A stretch of 64,000 bases of DNA from Nevskia soli DSM 19509 (GTDB taxonomy: Bacteria > Pseudomonadota > Gammaproteobacteria > Nevskiales > Nevskiaceae): NCBI RefSeq assembly GCF_000711955.1, contig NZ_JONR01000022.1, forward strand, positions 1 through 64,000, in the 5' to 3' direction. Below are positions 1 through 7,809 of the stretch, in pieces; the first letter of the stretch is position 1; the number at the start of each line of letters is the position of its first letter. Below the pieces are notes generated by a model. That model was not told where the DNA came from. It did no database searches and saw only the letters and a program-made list of their open reading frames with translations. The position numbers and the translations under genes are program-made.

Positions 1-215
1 ACCCGGTAACCCAGTTCGATCAGCTGCCGGCCCCAATGGTGGGCGCCGCCGCAAGCCTCCATCAAGACCTGGGCGCCTCGCGTCTGGCCGCGGAAAAAGA
101 CCAGGAACTGGTCCCGTTTGAGCGTCTTGCCGAACCGCTTTTCGCCTCGGGCATCAAAGCCGTGCACTTGGAACTTGTTCTTGGCCAAATCCACCGAGAA
201 AACGGTAATCTCCAT
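1..215 (-). CDS. IS110-family transposase, N-terminal part (runs off left edge)
   Basis: The first 71 codons of a DEDD-type recombinase of the IS110 family are visible on the minus strand. The reading begins MEITVFSVDLAKNKFQVHG, with the expected first acidic residue at D9 and the family block MEACGGAHHW at residues 52-61, which would include E53. The remainder, including the C-terminal serine domain, lies outside the window. IS110 enzymes move an element through a circular intermediate and, in characterised members, choose the target with an element-encoded guide (bridge/seek) RNA. The start is the only ATG at the head of the conserved region. It could be intact or a truncated copy; the window cannot decide. 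Confidence 0.88.
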   Translation of the reverse strand, partial: MEITVFSVDLAKNKFQVHGFDARGEKRFGKTLKRDQFLVFFRGQTRGAQVLMEACGGAHHWGRQLIELGYR

Positions 216-218
216 GTC

Positions 219-301
219 GGACTCCTCTCTCTTCGTTAGCCGGAACCTCAGCAATTCCAGCTTGGCACTTAGATGCCGTTACTTAGAAGGGGGAGGAGTC
301 C
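219..301. repeat. Inverted repeat in IS110 leader (possible bridge RNA or subterminal IR)
   Basis: GGACTCCTC at 219-227 pairs perfectly with GAGGAGTCC at 293-301, enclosing 65 bp just upstream of the transposase start. Subterminal inverted repeats are known in the IS1111 subgroup, and guide RNA genes sit in the non-coding ends of IS110/IS1111 elements. Either role would fit. No target-matching loop was demonstrated. Confidence 0.45.
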
Positions 302-309
302 ATACCCAT

Positions 310-337
310 CGGATGAAGCGGAGCGGAATCCGGGACT
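310..337 (+). repeat. REP palindrome, left copy (beside RAYT)
   Basis: A 28-bp REP-like unit of the form CGGATGAAGCG-n-AGCG-n-AATCCGGGACT. It is the inverted counterpart of the copy at 877-910, with two mismatches over the shared 28 bases. Its inner end overlaps the TAG stop codon of the RAYT gene at 336-338. Its outer end is where the IS110 element begins. Confidence 0.75.
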
Positions 338-866
338 ACTCGCCAAACACCATACCATCAACGCTGGACAAGTCACCGGCCCAGTCCGTTGACAGCTCCC
401 CTCGTTCAACAAATCCGTGAAACGAAGAGTGCGGCCAGTCAGCAGCTTTTGTGACTAAACCATGTTTGACGGGGTTGTAGTGGATATAGTCCACATGCCG
501 CTTCAAGTCGTCATCGTCACGGATGGTGTGTTCCCAAAAACGGCTTTGCCACAAATCGTATCCGGCGGTGCCGGCACGACGCTCAGCTAATCCCGCCTTG
601 GCAACCGATCGCGAAAAGCTGGCTTTTATAAGCCGCCAGCGGCCGGAATAGTCCGAATCCTCAGCAGGCAGAGCCCATATCGCATGCAAGTGATCCGGAA
701 GGATCACGATAGCGACGGTTTCAAATGGCAACCTCTTCTGTGCCTGCGCATAGGCCGTGCGCAATTGCGATATACAATCGACTAATAGCCGCGAACTTCG
801 ATCTCGCAGCGTCACGGTGAAGAAATAGGTGCCACCTTCTACGCGATTGCGGCGGTAGAGGACCAT
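336..866 (-). CDS. REP-associated tyrosine transposase (RAYT, IS200-like Y1 family)
   Basis: A 176-residue single-domain Y1/HUH transposase. The HUH metal-binding motif is PDHLHAIW with H59 and H61. The tyrosine motif lies at residues 127-139 (YIHYNPVKHGLV), where Y127 and Y130 are candidates for the nucleophile and NPVKHG is typical of RAYTs. RAYTs are single-copy domesticated transposases thought to mobilise REP palindromes, and this one has an inverted REP on each side, the expected REPtron arrangement. The ATG at 866 is used because the open frame upstream is only antisense to the permease. The protein looks intact, and the TAG stop overlaps the REP. Confidence 0.9.
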   Translation of the reverse strand: MVLYRRNRVEGGTYFFTVTLRDRSSRLLVDCISQLRTAYAQAQKRLPFETVAIVILPDHLHAIWALPAEDSDYSGRWRLIKASFSRSVAKAGLAERRAGTAGYDLWQSRFWEHTIRDDDDLKRHVDYIHYNPVKHGLVTKAADWPHSSFHGFVERGELSTDWAGDLSSVDGMVFGE

Positions 867-876
867 ACGGTGGCGC

Positions 877-910
877 AGTCCCGGATTACGCTTCGCTTCA
901 TCCGGGCTAC
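877..910 (-). repeat. REP palindrome, right copy
   Basis: On the minus strand this reads GTAGCCCGGATGAAGCG followed by AAGCGTAATCCGGGACT. It is a full-length REP with the usual GTAG head and imperfect stem. It lies 10 bp upstream of the RAYT start and 4 bp beyond the permease stop codon, inverted relative to the copy at 310-337. Confidence 0.8.
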
Positions 911-913
911 TTT

Positions 914-2527
914 CTACGGATGCTCGATTTCCGCCGGATTGCTCTCCGCCGCCTCCACCGCCGGCGTACGCCAGCCGCTGCGCACTCCCCAGAAGTAGAA
1001 CAGCAGCGCCGCCACGGCAACGCACAACTGGTCCCAACCGTAGGGAATGTAGTCGTGCCCCTCGAATTCCTTGCTGCCGGCCCAGGACAGGGCCGCGACG
1101 GCGGCAAGATAGGCGATCAGCCACCAGGCGCCGCGCAGGTGCCGGCTGAAATCGCGCCATTGGCCCTGGGCCTGGTAGTAGAGGTACACCGGCAGCGGCA
1201 GGATCAGCAGCAGCATGATTTCGCCGGTGTGCGGCCAGCGCGCCCAGAACAGCATCAGGGTGGCGAGGATGAAGGCCATCGGCGCCAGGATTTCCAGGCC
1301 GGGCACGCGCAGCGGGCGATGCAGCTTCGGCGCGGTACGGCGCAGTACGATGACGCTGATCGGCACCACCAGGTAGGTGACGATGGTGGCGACCGAGATC
1401 ACCGCCGCCAGCTTGCCCCAGCCGCGGAAGAAGAACAGGAAGATGAAGGACACCCCCAGGTTGAACCACATCGCCGGGCGCGGGATGCCGAAGCGCGGAT
1501 GCACGTTGCCGAAGATCTTCGGCACGGTGCCGCTGCGCTCCATGGCGTAGATCATGCGCGCGGTGGTGGCGGTGTAGGTGGTGCCGGTGCCGCTGGGGCT
1601 GACGAAGGCATCGGCGTACAGCATGATGGCCAACCAGTTGAGGTTCAGTGCCAGCGCCAGCTGGGCGAACGGCGAGCTGTATTCCAGCGCGGCCCAACCC
1701 TCGTGCAGGTGCTCCGGCGCCACGGTGCCGAGGAAGGCGACCTGCAGCATCAGGTAGACCACGGTGCTCAATGCGATCGAGCCGAAGATGGCGAAGGGCA
1801 CGCTGCGCCCCGGATTGCGCGCCTCGCCGGCGAGATTCACCGGGCTCTGGAAGCCGTTGTAGCTGAAGACGATGCCGCTGGTGGCCACCGCGGTGAGGAT
1901 GGCTGCGACGTTGCCGACATGCTGGCCGCCGTGGATGCCGACCTGGAAATTCTCCCAGTGGAAGCCGGTGCAGACCAAGGCGACGGCGGTGACCGCGGGG
2001 ATAACCAGCTTGAAGAAGGTGATGGCGCTGTTGGTGCTGGCGAAGACCTTCACGCTCCAGAAGTTGAGCAGGAAATAGACCACCACCAGCACCGCGGAGA
2101 TGGACAGGCCGGCGACGGTCAGCTCGCCCTGGCCGTTGTTGGCGTGCACATATAAAGCCTGCGCCCAGGCCCAGGGCCAGGAGCTCATGTACTGCACCGA
2201 GGCTTCGGCCTCCACCGGGATCACCGAAACGATGGCGATCCACGCGGCCCAGCCGGCGACGAAGCCGACCAGGGAGCCGTGCGAATAGTGGCCGTAACGC
2301 ACCGCGCCGCCGGACTCCGGGAACATGGCGCCGAGCTCGGCATAGGTGAAGGCGACGAACAGGATGACCACCGCGCCGATCAGCCAGGCGTAGACGGCCC
2401 CCGGGCCGGCGAGCTGGGCGGCGCGCCAGGCGCCGAACAGCCAGCCCGAGCCGATGATGGAGCCCAGGCCGGTGAACATCAGGGCGATGGCGCCGACGTC
2501 GCGGCGGATCGCGCTTTCATTGGACAT
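914..2527 (-). CDS. APC-superfamily amino acid permease
   Basis: A 537-residue inner membrane transporter with about 12 or more hydrophobic segments. Near the N-terminus it has the APC signature GSIIGSGWLFG (residues 22-32), which lines the amino acid site in this superfamily. It most resembles proton-coupled aspartate/neutral amino acid symporters; the substrate cannot be read from the sequence. The ATG at 2527 is chosen because the upstream extension is not hydrophobic and the permease fold starts just after it (VGAIALMFTG). It is transcribed away from the marR operon, with which it shares a 197-bp intergenic region. A REP copy follows its stop codon. Confidence 0.85.
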   Translation of the reverse strand: MSNESAIRRDVGAIALMFTGLGSIIGSGWLFGAWRAAQLAGPGAVYAWLIGAVVILFVAFTYAELGAMFPESGGAVRYGHYSHGSLVGFVAGWAAWIAIVSVIPVEAEASVQYMSSWPWAWAQALYVHANNGQGELTVAGLSISAVLVVVYFLLNFWSVKVFASTNSAITFFKLVIPAVTAVALVCTGFHWENFQVGIHGGQHVGNVAAILTAVATSGIVFSYNGFQSPVNLAGEARNPGRSVPFAIFGSIALSTVVYLMLQVAFLGTVAPEHLHEGWAALEYSSPFAQLALALNLNWLAIMLYADAFVSPSGTGTTYTATTARMIYAMERSGTVPKIFGNVHPRFGIPRPAMWFNLGVSFIFLFFFRGWGKLAAVISVATIVTYLVVPISVIVLRRTAPKLHRPLRVPGLEILAPMAFILATLMLFWARWPHTGEIMLLLILPLPVYLYYQAQGQWRDFSRHLRGAWWLIAYLAAVAALSWAGSKEFEGHDYIPYGWDQLCVAVAALLFYFWGVRSGWRTPAVEAAESNPAEIEHP

Positions 2528-2663
2528 GCAGGATTCCCCAGAAAATGAAAAAAGATCGCTACCGGGACGCAAATTCGGCGCCGCAAACAGACTGTTCAGG
2601 CCGCAACGGCCGGAATTTTTCCTTCCGATTCAGCGATCAACGAATAATCCGACTGTAACCCGC

Positions 2664-2691
2664 TTGACTCGGCTCGCGCCATCCCGATAAT
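2664..2691 (+). promoter_or_regulatory. Sigma-70 type promoter for the marR-OMF-emrAB operon
   Basis: TTGACT at 2664-2669, a 16-bp spacer and GATAAT at 2686-2691 give a good -35/-10 pair. It lies 33 bp upstream of the preferred marR start and is well placed to drive the four-gene efflux operon. No clean MarR palindrome could be singled out around it. Confidence 0.6.
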
Positions 2692-2724
2692 TCGCTGCCT
2701 AAGCAGTTAATGCCGGGGCAGAAG

Positions 2725-3207
2725 ATGTCAAAGCAGTATTACCATCCCGATACCTACACCACCCGCAACAGCATCGGCTACCTGGTGAAGCGTGCCCACG
2801 GCCTGAGCCTGGACGCCCTGGAACCGGGCTTGGCCGAGCATGGGCTGACCTTCACCCAGTACGCCGTGCTGATGGCGCTGCGCGATGACCTCGCGCTCAA
2901 TCCCAAGGACATCTGCATCAAGCTGCGCCACGACAGCGGCGCGCTGACGCGGGTGCTCGACCAGCTGGAAGCGCGCGGACTGGTGGAGCGGCATCGCAGC
3001 GCCGAGGACCGCCGCGCCATCGAGCTGCACCTGACCGCCCAGGGCCATGCCGCGCTGAAGACTGTCGTGCCGCTGGTGGTGGAGCGGATCAACAGCGCCA
3101 TCAAGGACTTCAGCCCGGCCGAGACGGATGAACTGCTGCGCCTGCTCAACAAGCTGATTCTCGGCCTGCACGCCGAGATCGCGGACCAATCCGGAGCCTC
3201 CGCATGA
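2725..3207 (+). CDS. MarR-family transcriptional regulator
   Basis: A 160-residue winged-helix regulator. The DNA-binding core runs from about residue 45 to 105 (NPKDICIKLRHDSGALTRVL), followed by the wing with the family D-R-R (EDRRAIELHLT). It most likely represses the efflux operon that it heads, responding to drugs or phenolic compounds as other MarR/EmrR proteins do; this is inferred from position. The ATG at 2725 is preferred over an in-frame ATG at 2710 because GGGGCAG lies just upstream. Its stop overlaps the next gene by four bases (ATGA), indicating translational coupling. Confidence 0.9.
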   Translation: MSKQYYHPDTYTTRNSIGYLVKRAHGLSLDALEPGLAEHGLTFTQYAVLMALRDDLALNPKDICIKLRHDSGALTRVLDQLEARGLVERHRSAEDRRAIELHLTAQGHAALKTVVPLVVERINSAIKDFSPAETDELLRLLNKLILGLHAEIADQSGASA

Positions 3208-4640
3208 TTCGCACTTCCAGACTGGCGCTGGCGCTGGGCGCCGCGCTGCTCACTTCCTGCGTGCTGCCGCCCAAGGATGCGCCGCGCGAACAGGCCATCG
3301 GCGATACCGCGCTGGGCCTGAGCACGGCCGCCATGCCGGCGGTCGGCGACAGCTGGTGGCATGCCTACCAGGATCCGCAGCTCGACCGTCTGGTCGAAGC
3401 GACCCTGGCCAACAACCCGACGCTGGCCCAGGCCATGGCGCGGGTGCGCGAGGCGCAGGCCATGGCGGATACCGCGCACGCCGGCCTGCTGCCCTCGGTG
3501 TCGTACGACGCCAAGGATACGCGCCAGCGCTTCAGCAACAACGACATCATTCCGCCGCCCTATAACGGCGGCATCTACTGGGAAGGCCAGCAGGGCATCA
3601 ACCTGTCCTGGGATCTCGACTTCTGGGGCAAGCAGGCGGCGCTGATCCGCCAGGCGCGCTCGCAAACCGCCGCCGCCAACCTGGATATCGCCAGCGCCCG
3701 CCTGGCCCTGGCCGGCGCGGTGGCGCAGGCCTATGTGGAGCTGTACCGCAACTTCGCCCTGGCCGAGGTGGCGCGCCGCACCGAGGAACAACGCCTGCAC
3801 ATCCTCGACATCACGCGCAGCCGCGTGAAGGCCGGCCTCGATACCAATGTCGAGCTGCGTGAGGCGGAAGGCGCGGTGCCGCAGGCCCACGTCGAGCTGA
3901 CGCAGGCACAGGCCGCGGTGGCGTTGTCCATCCACCAGCTCGCCGCCCTCTCCGGCCGCGGCGCCGATGCCTATGCCGAGATCAAGCAGCCGCACCTGAA
4001 CCTGGACGCGGCGCTGCCGCTGCCGCAGGCCCTGCCCGCCGATCTGCTCGGCCGCCGGCCGGACGTGCTGGCGGCGCGGCTGCGGGTCGAAGCGGCCACC
4101 GACGGCCGGGCCGCAGCCAAGGCGGCCTTCTATCCCGACGTCAGCCTCACCGCTTTCGCCGGCACCAGCGCCATCGGCTTCAAGACCCTGTTCGAGGCGG
4201 CCTCCGGCGCCTACGGCGTGGGCCCGGCGATCCACCTGCCGCTGTTCGATGCCGGCCGTCTCAAGGCGAACTTCCGCGGCGCCACCGCCGAGATCGACGA
4301 CGCCGTGGCCGGCTACAACGAAACCGTGCTGCAGGCGGTGCGCCAGGCTTCCGACCAGCTCAGCACCATCGACGCCCTCAACTACGAACTGGGCGAGCAG
4401 CAGAAATCGCTCAACGCCGCCGAAGAGGCCTATCGCCTCGCCGGTGAGCGCTACAAGGCCGGGCTGTCCGGATACCTGTCGGTACTCAATGCCGAGACCC
4501 AGGTGCTCAGCGCGCGCCGCCAGCGCGTCGACCTTGTTTCGGCCCACGCCGTCTCCCGCGTGACCCTGCTGCTGGCCCTCGGCGGCAGCTTCGATGCGGA
4601 GGCGCCGGCGACGGCGCAGACCGCATCCACCACTCAATAA
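3204..4640 (+). CDS. Outer membrane efflux lipoprotein, NodT/OprM family
   Basis: A 478-residue outer membrane factor: the TolC-like trimeric channel through which an RND- or MFS-type pump exports substrates. The N-terminus is a lipoprotein signal ending in LLTSC with the acylated cysteine at C19. Two long coiled-coil OEP repeats follow, and the Leu-Leu-Gly-Arg-Arg-Pro-Asp signature (residues about 277-283) is typical of the NodT family. It overlaps marR by four bases and is followed after 24 bp by the adaptor gene, so this operon carries its own channel. Confidence 0.92.
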   Translation: MIRTSRLALALGAALLTSCVLPPKDAPREQAIGDTALGLSTAAMPAVGDSWWHAYQDPQLDRLVEATLANNPTLAQAMARVREAQAMADTAHAGLLPSVSYDAKDTRQRFSNNDIIPPPYNGGIYWEGQQGINLSWDLDFWGKQAALIRQARSQTAAANLDIASARLALAGAVAQAYVELYRNFALAEVARRTEEQRLHILDITRSRVKAGLDTNVELREAEGAVPQAHVELTQAQAAVALSIHQLAALSGRGADAYAEIKQPHLNLDAALPLPQALPADLLGRRPDVLAARLRVEAATDGRAAAKAAFYPDVSLTAFAGTSAIGFKTLFEAASGAYGVGPAIHLPLFDAGRLKANFRGATAEIDDAVAGYNETVLQAVRQASDQLSTIDALNYELGEQQKSLNAAEEAYRLAGERYKAGLSGYLSVLNAETQVLSARRQRVDLVSAHAVSRVTLLLALGGSFDAEAPATAQTASTTQ

Positions 4641-4664
4641 CGCATTCCAGGTCAGAGAACTGCC

Positions 4665-5909
4665 ATGAGCAATCCCAACCCTACCGCCCCCGCCCCCGCG
4701 GCTCCCGCCAACGGCTCGCGCCGCCGCGGCCTGCTGCTCCTGTCCCTGGTCGTGGTGCTCGGCGCCATCGGCTACGGCGCGTACTGGCTCCTGCTGGCCC
4801 GCTACTACCAGAGCACCGACGACGCCTACGTCAGCGGCGACGTGGTGCAGATCACCAGCGAGGTGCCCGGCACCGTGGTGGCCCTGCACGTCGACGACAC
4901 GCAGAGCGTGCAGCGCGACCAGCCGCTGCTGGAGCTGGATCCGGCCGACGCCGAAGTGGCGACGGGCAATGCGGAGGCCAACCTGGCCCGCGCCGTGCGC
5001 CAGGTGCGCACCCTGTTCGCCCAAGGCGGCCAGCTGCGCGCGCAGATCAACGAGCGCCAGACCGAATTGAAGCGCGCGCAGGACGACTACAAGCGCCGCG
5101 CCGGACTGGTCAGCGACGGCGCGGTGTCGAGCGAGGAGCTGTCGCACATGAAGGACAGCGTCACGCAGATCCAGGCCAGCTTGGCCGCCGCGCGCGAACA
5201 GCTCAACGCCACCACCGCGCAGATCGACGGCACCACCATCGCCAACCATCCGCAGGTGCTGGCCGCCGCCGCCGCGGTGCGCGACGCCGCGCTGGCGCTG
5301 CACCGCGCCCACATCACCGCGCCGGTGGCCGGCGTGGTGGCGCGCCGCTCGGTGCAGGTGGGCCAGCGCGTCGCCGCCGGCACGCCGCTGATGGCGGTGG
5401 TGCCGCTGGACAACGTCTGGATCGACGCCAATTTCAAGGAAGTGCAGCTGGAAGACATGCGCGTAGGCCAGCCGGTGACGCTGCACGCCGACGTCTACGG
5501 CGGCGACACCGTGTACCACGGCAAGCTGGTCGGCCTCGCCGCGGGCAGCGGCAGCGCCTTCGCCCTGCTGCCGGCGCAGAACGCGTCCGGCAACTGGATC
5601 AAGATCGTGCAGCGCGTGCCGGTGCGCATCGCGCTCGACCCGCAGGAGCTGAAAAGCCACCCGCTGCGCATCGGCCTGTCGATGACGGTGAAGGTGGACA
5701 TCCGCGATACCTCCGGCCCGCTGGTGGCGAGCCAGGTACGCACCCAGCCGATCCCGACCCAGGCCAGCCTGGGCAACGACCCGGCGGTGGAAGCGCGCAT
5801 CGCGCAGATCATCGCCGAGAATGCCGGACAGGCCGGCGCCGCGGCCGATCGCGGCACCCCGGTGGCCAAGGCCGCCAATGACATCGCGGCGGGCGCAGGC
5901 CAGCCGTGA
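4665..5909 (+). CDS. emrA: EmrA-like membrane fusion (HlyD-family) adaptor
   Basis: A 414-residue periplasmic adaptor with one N-terminal membrane anchor (residues 22-45). A biotinyl-lipoyl half-motif starts near 53 (TDDAYVSGDVVQITSEVPG) and a long coiled-coil hairpin spans about 105-190. The second lipoyl half (ITAPVAGVVARRSVQVGQ) and beta-barrel domains complete the protein. It would link the inner membrane pump to the outer membrane factor encoded just upstream. The final codons overlap the pump gene by four bases (GTGA). The length and layout are normal for EmrA/VceA proteins. Confidence 0.9.
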   Translation: MSNPNPTAPAPAAPANGSRRRGLLLLSLVVVLGAIGYGAYWLLLARYYQSTDDAYVSGDVVQITSEVPGTVVALHVDDTQSVQRDQPLLELDPADAEVATGNAEANLARAVRQVRTLFAQGGQLRAQINERQTELKRAQDDYKRRAGLVSDGAVSSEELSHMKDSVTQIQASLAAAREQLNATTAQIDGTTIANHPQVLAAAAAVRDAALALHRAHITAPVAGVVARRSVQVGQRVAAGTPLMAVVPLDNVWIDANFKEVQLEDMRVGQPVTLHADVYGGDTVYHGKLVGLAAGSGSAFALLPAQNASGNWIKIVQRVPVRIALDPQELKSHPLRIGLSMTVKVDIRDTSGPLVASQVRTQPIPTQASLGNDPAVEARIAQIIAENAGQAGAAADRGTPVAKAANDIAAGAGQP

Positions 5910-7489
5910 GCGCCGCGGCACCCACCGCCGGCGCCGCGCCCGCCAAGGCGCCCGCCGCCCCGCTGGCGCCCCTGGCCGGCGGCGCCAAGACCATCACCGC
6001 GCTGGCGCTGGCGCTCGGCACCTTCATGCAGGTGCTGGACACCACCATCGCCAACGTGTCGATCCCGACCATCGCCGGCGACCTCGGCGTGTCGGCCGAC
6101 CAGGGCACCTGGATCATCACCTCCTTCGCCGTGGCCAACGGCGTGTCGGTGCCGCTGACCGGCTGGCTGATGCAGCGCTACGGCGTGGTGCGCACCTTCG
6201 TCTTCTCGGTGCTGATGTTCACCATCGCCTCGTTCCTCTGCGGCGTGGCCTGGAGCCTGCCTTCGCTGATTTTCTTCCGTGTGCTGCAGGGCGCGGTATC
6301 GGGCCCGATGATTCCGGGCTCGCAGGCCTTGCTGATTTCATTGTTCCCGCCGGAGAAGAAAGGCACGGCGCTGGCGATCTGGTCGATGACCACGCTGGTG
6401 GCGCCCATCGCCGGGCCGATACTCGGCGGCTACATCTCCGACAACTATCCCTGGCCCTGGATCTTCCTGATCAACCTGCCGGTGGGCCTGTTCTGCGCCG
6501 CCATCTGCTGGCGCTTCCTGAAAACGCGCGAGACGCCCACACGCAAGCTGGCCATCGACAAGGTTGGCCTGGCGCTGCTGTTCGTCTGGGTCGGCGCGTT
6601 GCAGATCATGCTGGACAAGGGCAAGGACCTGGACTGGTTCGAATCCACCCCGATCGTGGTGATGGCCATCGTCACCGCCATCAGCTTCGCCGCCTGGCTG
6701 ATCTGGGAGCTGGGCGAGAAGCAGCCGATCGTCGACCTGTCGCTGTTCAAGTCGCGCAATTTCGCCATCGGCACGCTGGCCCTCTGCCTGGGCTACGCGG
6801 TGTTCTTCGGCAACGTGGTGTTGATGCCGCTGTGGCTGCAGACCCAGGTCAACTACACCGCCACCTGGGCCGGCCTGGTCGCCGCGCCCAGCGGCGTGGT
6901 GGCGGTGCTGATCTCGCCGTTGATCGGGCGCTTCATGGGCCGCTACGACGCGCGCTGGTTCGCCAGCGCCTCGTTCTTCTTCTTCGCCGTGTCCTACTTC
7001 ATGCGCGCCGGCTACACCGCGGACTCCAGCTTCATGGCCTTCGTCATTCCCCTGCTGGTGCAGGGCGTGGCCATGGGCATGTTCTTCGTGGCCATGCTGA
7101 CCATCTCGCTGGACCGTCTGCCGGCGCACCGGGTGCCGGCGGCATCCGGACTCAACAACTTCCTGCGCATCACCGGCGGCAGCTTCGCCACCTCGCTCAC
7201 CACCACCTACTGGGACCGGCGCGAAGCCCTGCACCAGTCACGCCTGGTGGAATCGGTCACGCCTTACGATCCGGCCTTCCAGTCGGCGATGACGCAACTG
7301 CACAGCCTGGGCCTCAACGACCAGTCGGCGGCGGCGACGCTGATGCGCGGCGTGATCGGACAGGGTTACCTGCTATCCAGCCTGGACATTTTCTACTTCT
7401 CCGGCTGGGTGGCGCTGCTGCTGATCCCGCTGTGCTGGATCGTGCGCAAGCCGGCGGGCGGCGGCGGCGCGGTGGCAGCAGCGGACTAG
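5906..7489 (+). CDS. emrB: EmrB-like multidrug MFS transporter (DHA2, 14 TM)
   Basis: A 527-residue drug:proton antiporter with about 14 hydrophobic segments. The DHA2 signature LDTTIANVSIPTIAGDLG is at about residues 47-64, and the motif-A loop GWLMQRYGVVRTF follows the second helix. It would use the proton gradient to export hydrophobic toxicants through the adaptor and channel encoded upstream. The start is GTG, placed inside the last codons of emrA (GTGA overlap), so the two are translationally coupled. Its TAG stop is immediately followed by an inverted-repeat element. Confidence 0.92.
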   Translation: MSAAAPTAGAAPAKAPAAPLAPLAGGAKTITALALALGTFMQVLDTTIANVSIPTIAGDLGVSADQGTWIITSFAVANGVSVPLTGWLMQRYGVVRTFVFSVLMFTIASFLCGVAWSLPSLIFFRVLQGAVSGPMIPGSQALLISLFPPEKKGTALAIWSMTTLVAPIAGPILGGYISDNYPWPWIFLINLPVGLFCAAICWRFLKTRETPTRKLAIDKVGLALLFVWVGALQIMLDKGKDLDWFESTPIVVMAIVTAISFAAWLIWELGEKQPIVDLSLFKSRNFAIGTLALCLGYAVFFGNVVLMPLWLQTQVNYTATWAGLVAAPSGVVAVLISPLIGRFMGRYDARWFASASFFFFAVSYFMRAGYTADSSFMAFVIPLLVQGVAMGMFFVAMLTISLDRLPAHRVPAASGLNNFLRITGGSFATSLTTTYWDRREALHQSRLVESVTPYDPAFQSAMTQLHSLGLNDQSAAATLMRGVIGQGYLLSSLDIFYFSGWVALLLIPLCWIVRKPAGGGGAVAAAD

Positions 7490-7575
7490 GGCCTGTTAAC
7501 GCTAATTTGATCGCTGAATCCTTTTACCGGCGGGCGCTGGTAAAGGTGGAGCGGCCGCGACGGTTGACCAGGCCC
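7489..7575. repeat. 87-bp inverted-repeat element after emrB
   Basis: The ends are GGGCCTGTTAACG (7489-7501) and, read on the minus strand from 7575, GGGCCTGGTCAACCG. The centre forms a second stem, TTTTACCGGCG against CGCTGGTAAAGG. The first G is also the last base of the emrB stop codon. The termini resemble those of the MITE at 15629-15903 (GCCTGT-AAC). It has no coding capacity. It may act as a terminator or be a small transposon-derived repeat. Confidence 0.45.
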
Positions 7576-7743
7576 TGAAGACCCTGGCTGGCCGGCGCGG
7601 CCGTTTCCATTTCAGTTATTCCGCAGCAATACAAATCGATGTGGCACCGGGCTGATTCCGTTCGCCCGCAGTCGCACATTTCGGCAATGCCCGCATATGG
7701 GCGCCGCTTCGCATCCTCTCGCCGCGCAAATGCGCAACTTAGA

Positions 7744-7772
7744 TTGCGTTCACTCTCTATGTTCCTTAAACT
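7744..7772 (+). promoter_or_regulatory. Weak candidate promoter for the amidohydrolase gene
   Basis: TTGCGT (7744-7749), a 17-bp spacer and TAAACT (7767-7772) lie 37 bp before the ATG at 7810. The match to consensus is modest. The rest of the gap between 7576 and 7809 shows no gene. Confidence 0.3.
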
Positions 7773-7809
7773 GATCCCACAAGGAATCAAGCTGGAGGAG
7801 CGCTGTACC

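Larger units (their letters stand above)
1..309 (-). mobile_element. End of an IS110-family insertion sequence
   Basis: The transposase start and about 94 bp of upstream non-coding DNA form one end of an IS110-type element. The outer limit is placed at about 309. From 310 onward the sequence matches the REP copy at 877-910, while the six-base REP head GTAGCC seen there is absent here. The element therefore appears to sit at the REP head. The non-coding stretch holds the inverted pair GGACTCCTC (219-227) and GAGGAGTCC (293-301) and a repeated ACTTAGA, so it could encode a structured guide RNA. The other end of the element is outside the window, so the boundary is inferred. Confidence 0.6.

Noticed and set aside
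336..2243. Long minus-strand frame joining the RAYT to a 600-residue N-terminal extension
   Set aside because: The extension is just another frame of the permease gene and is rich in Arg/Pro/His as expected for a shadow; the RAYT family starts at the ATG at 866.
2778..5921. Minus-strand open frame of over 1000 codons opposite marR-OMF-emrA
   Set aside because: All three plus-strand genes have clear family motifs and coupled starts; the antisense frame has low-complexity His/Arg/Gly composition typical of GC-rich shadows.
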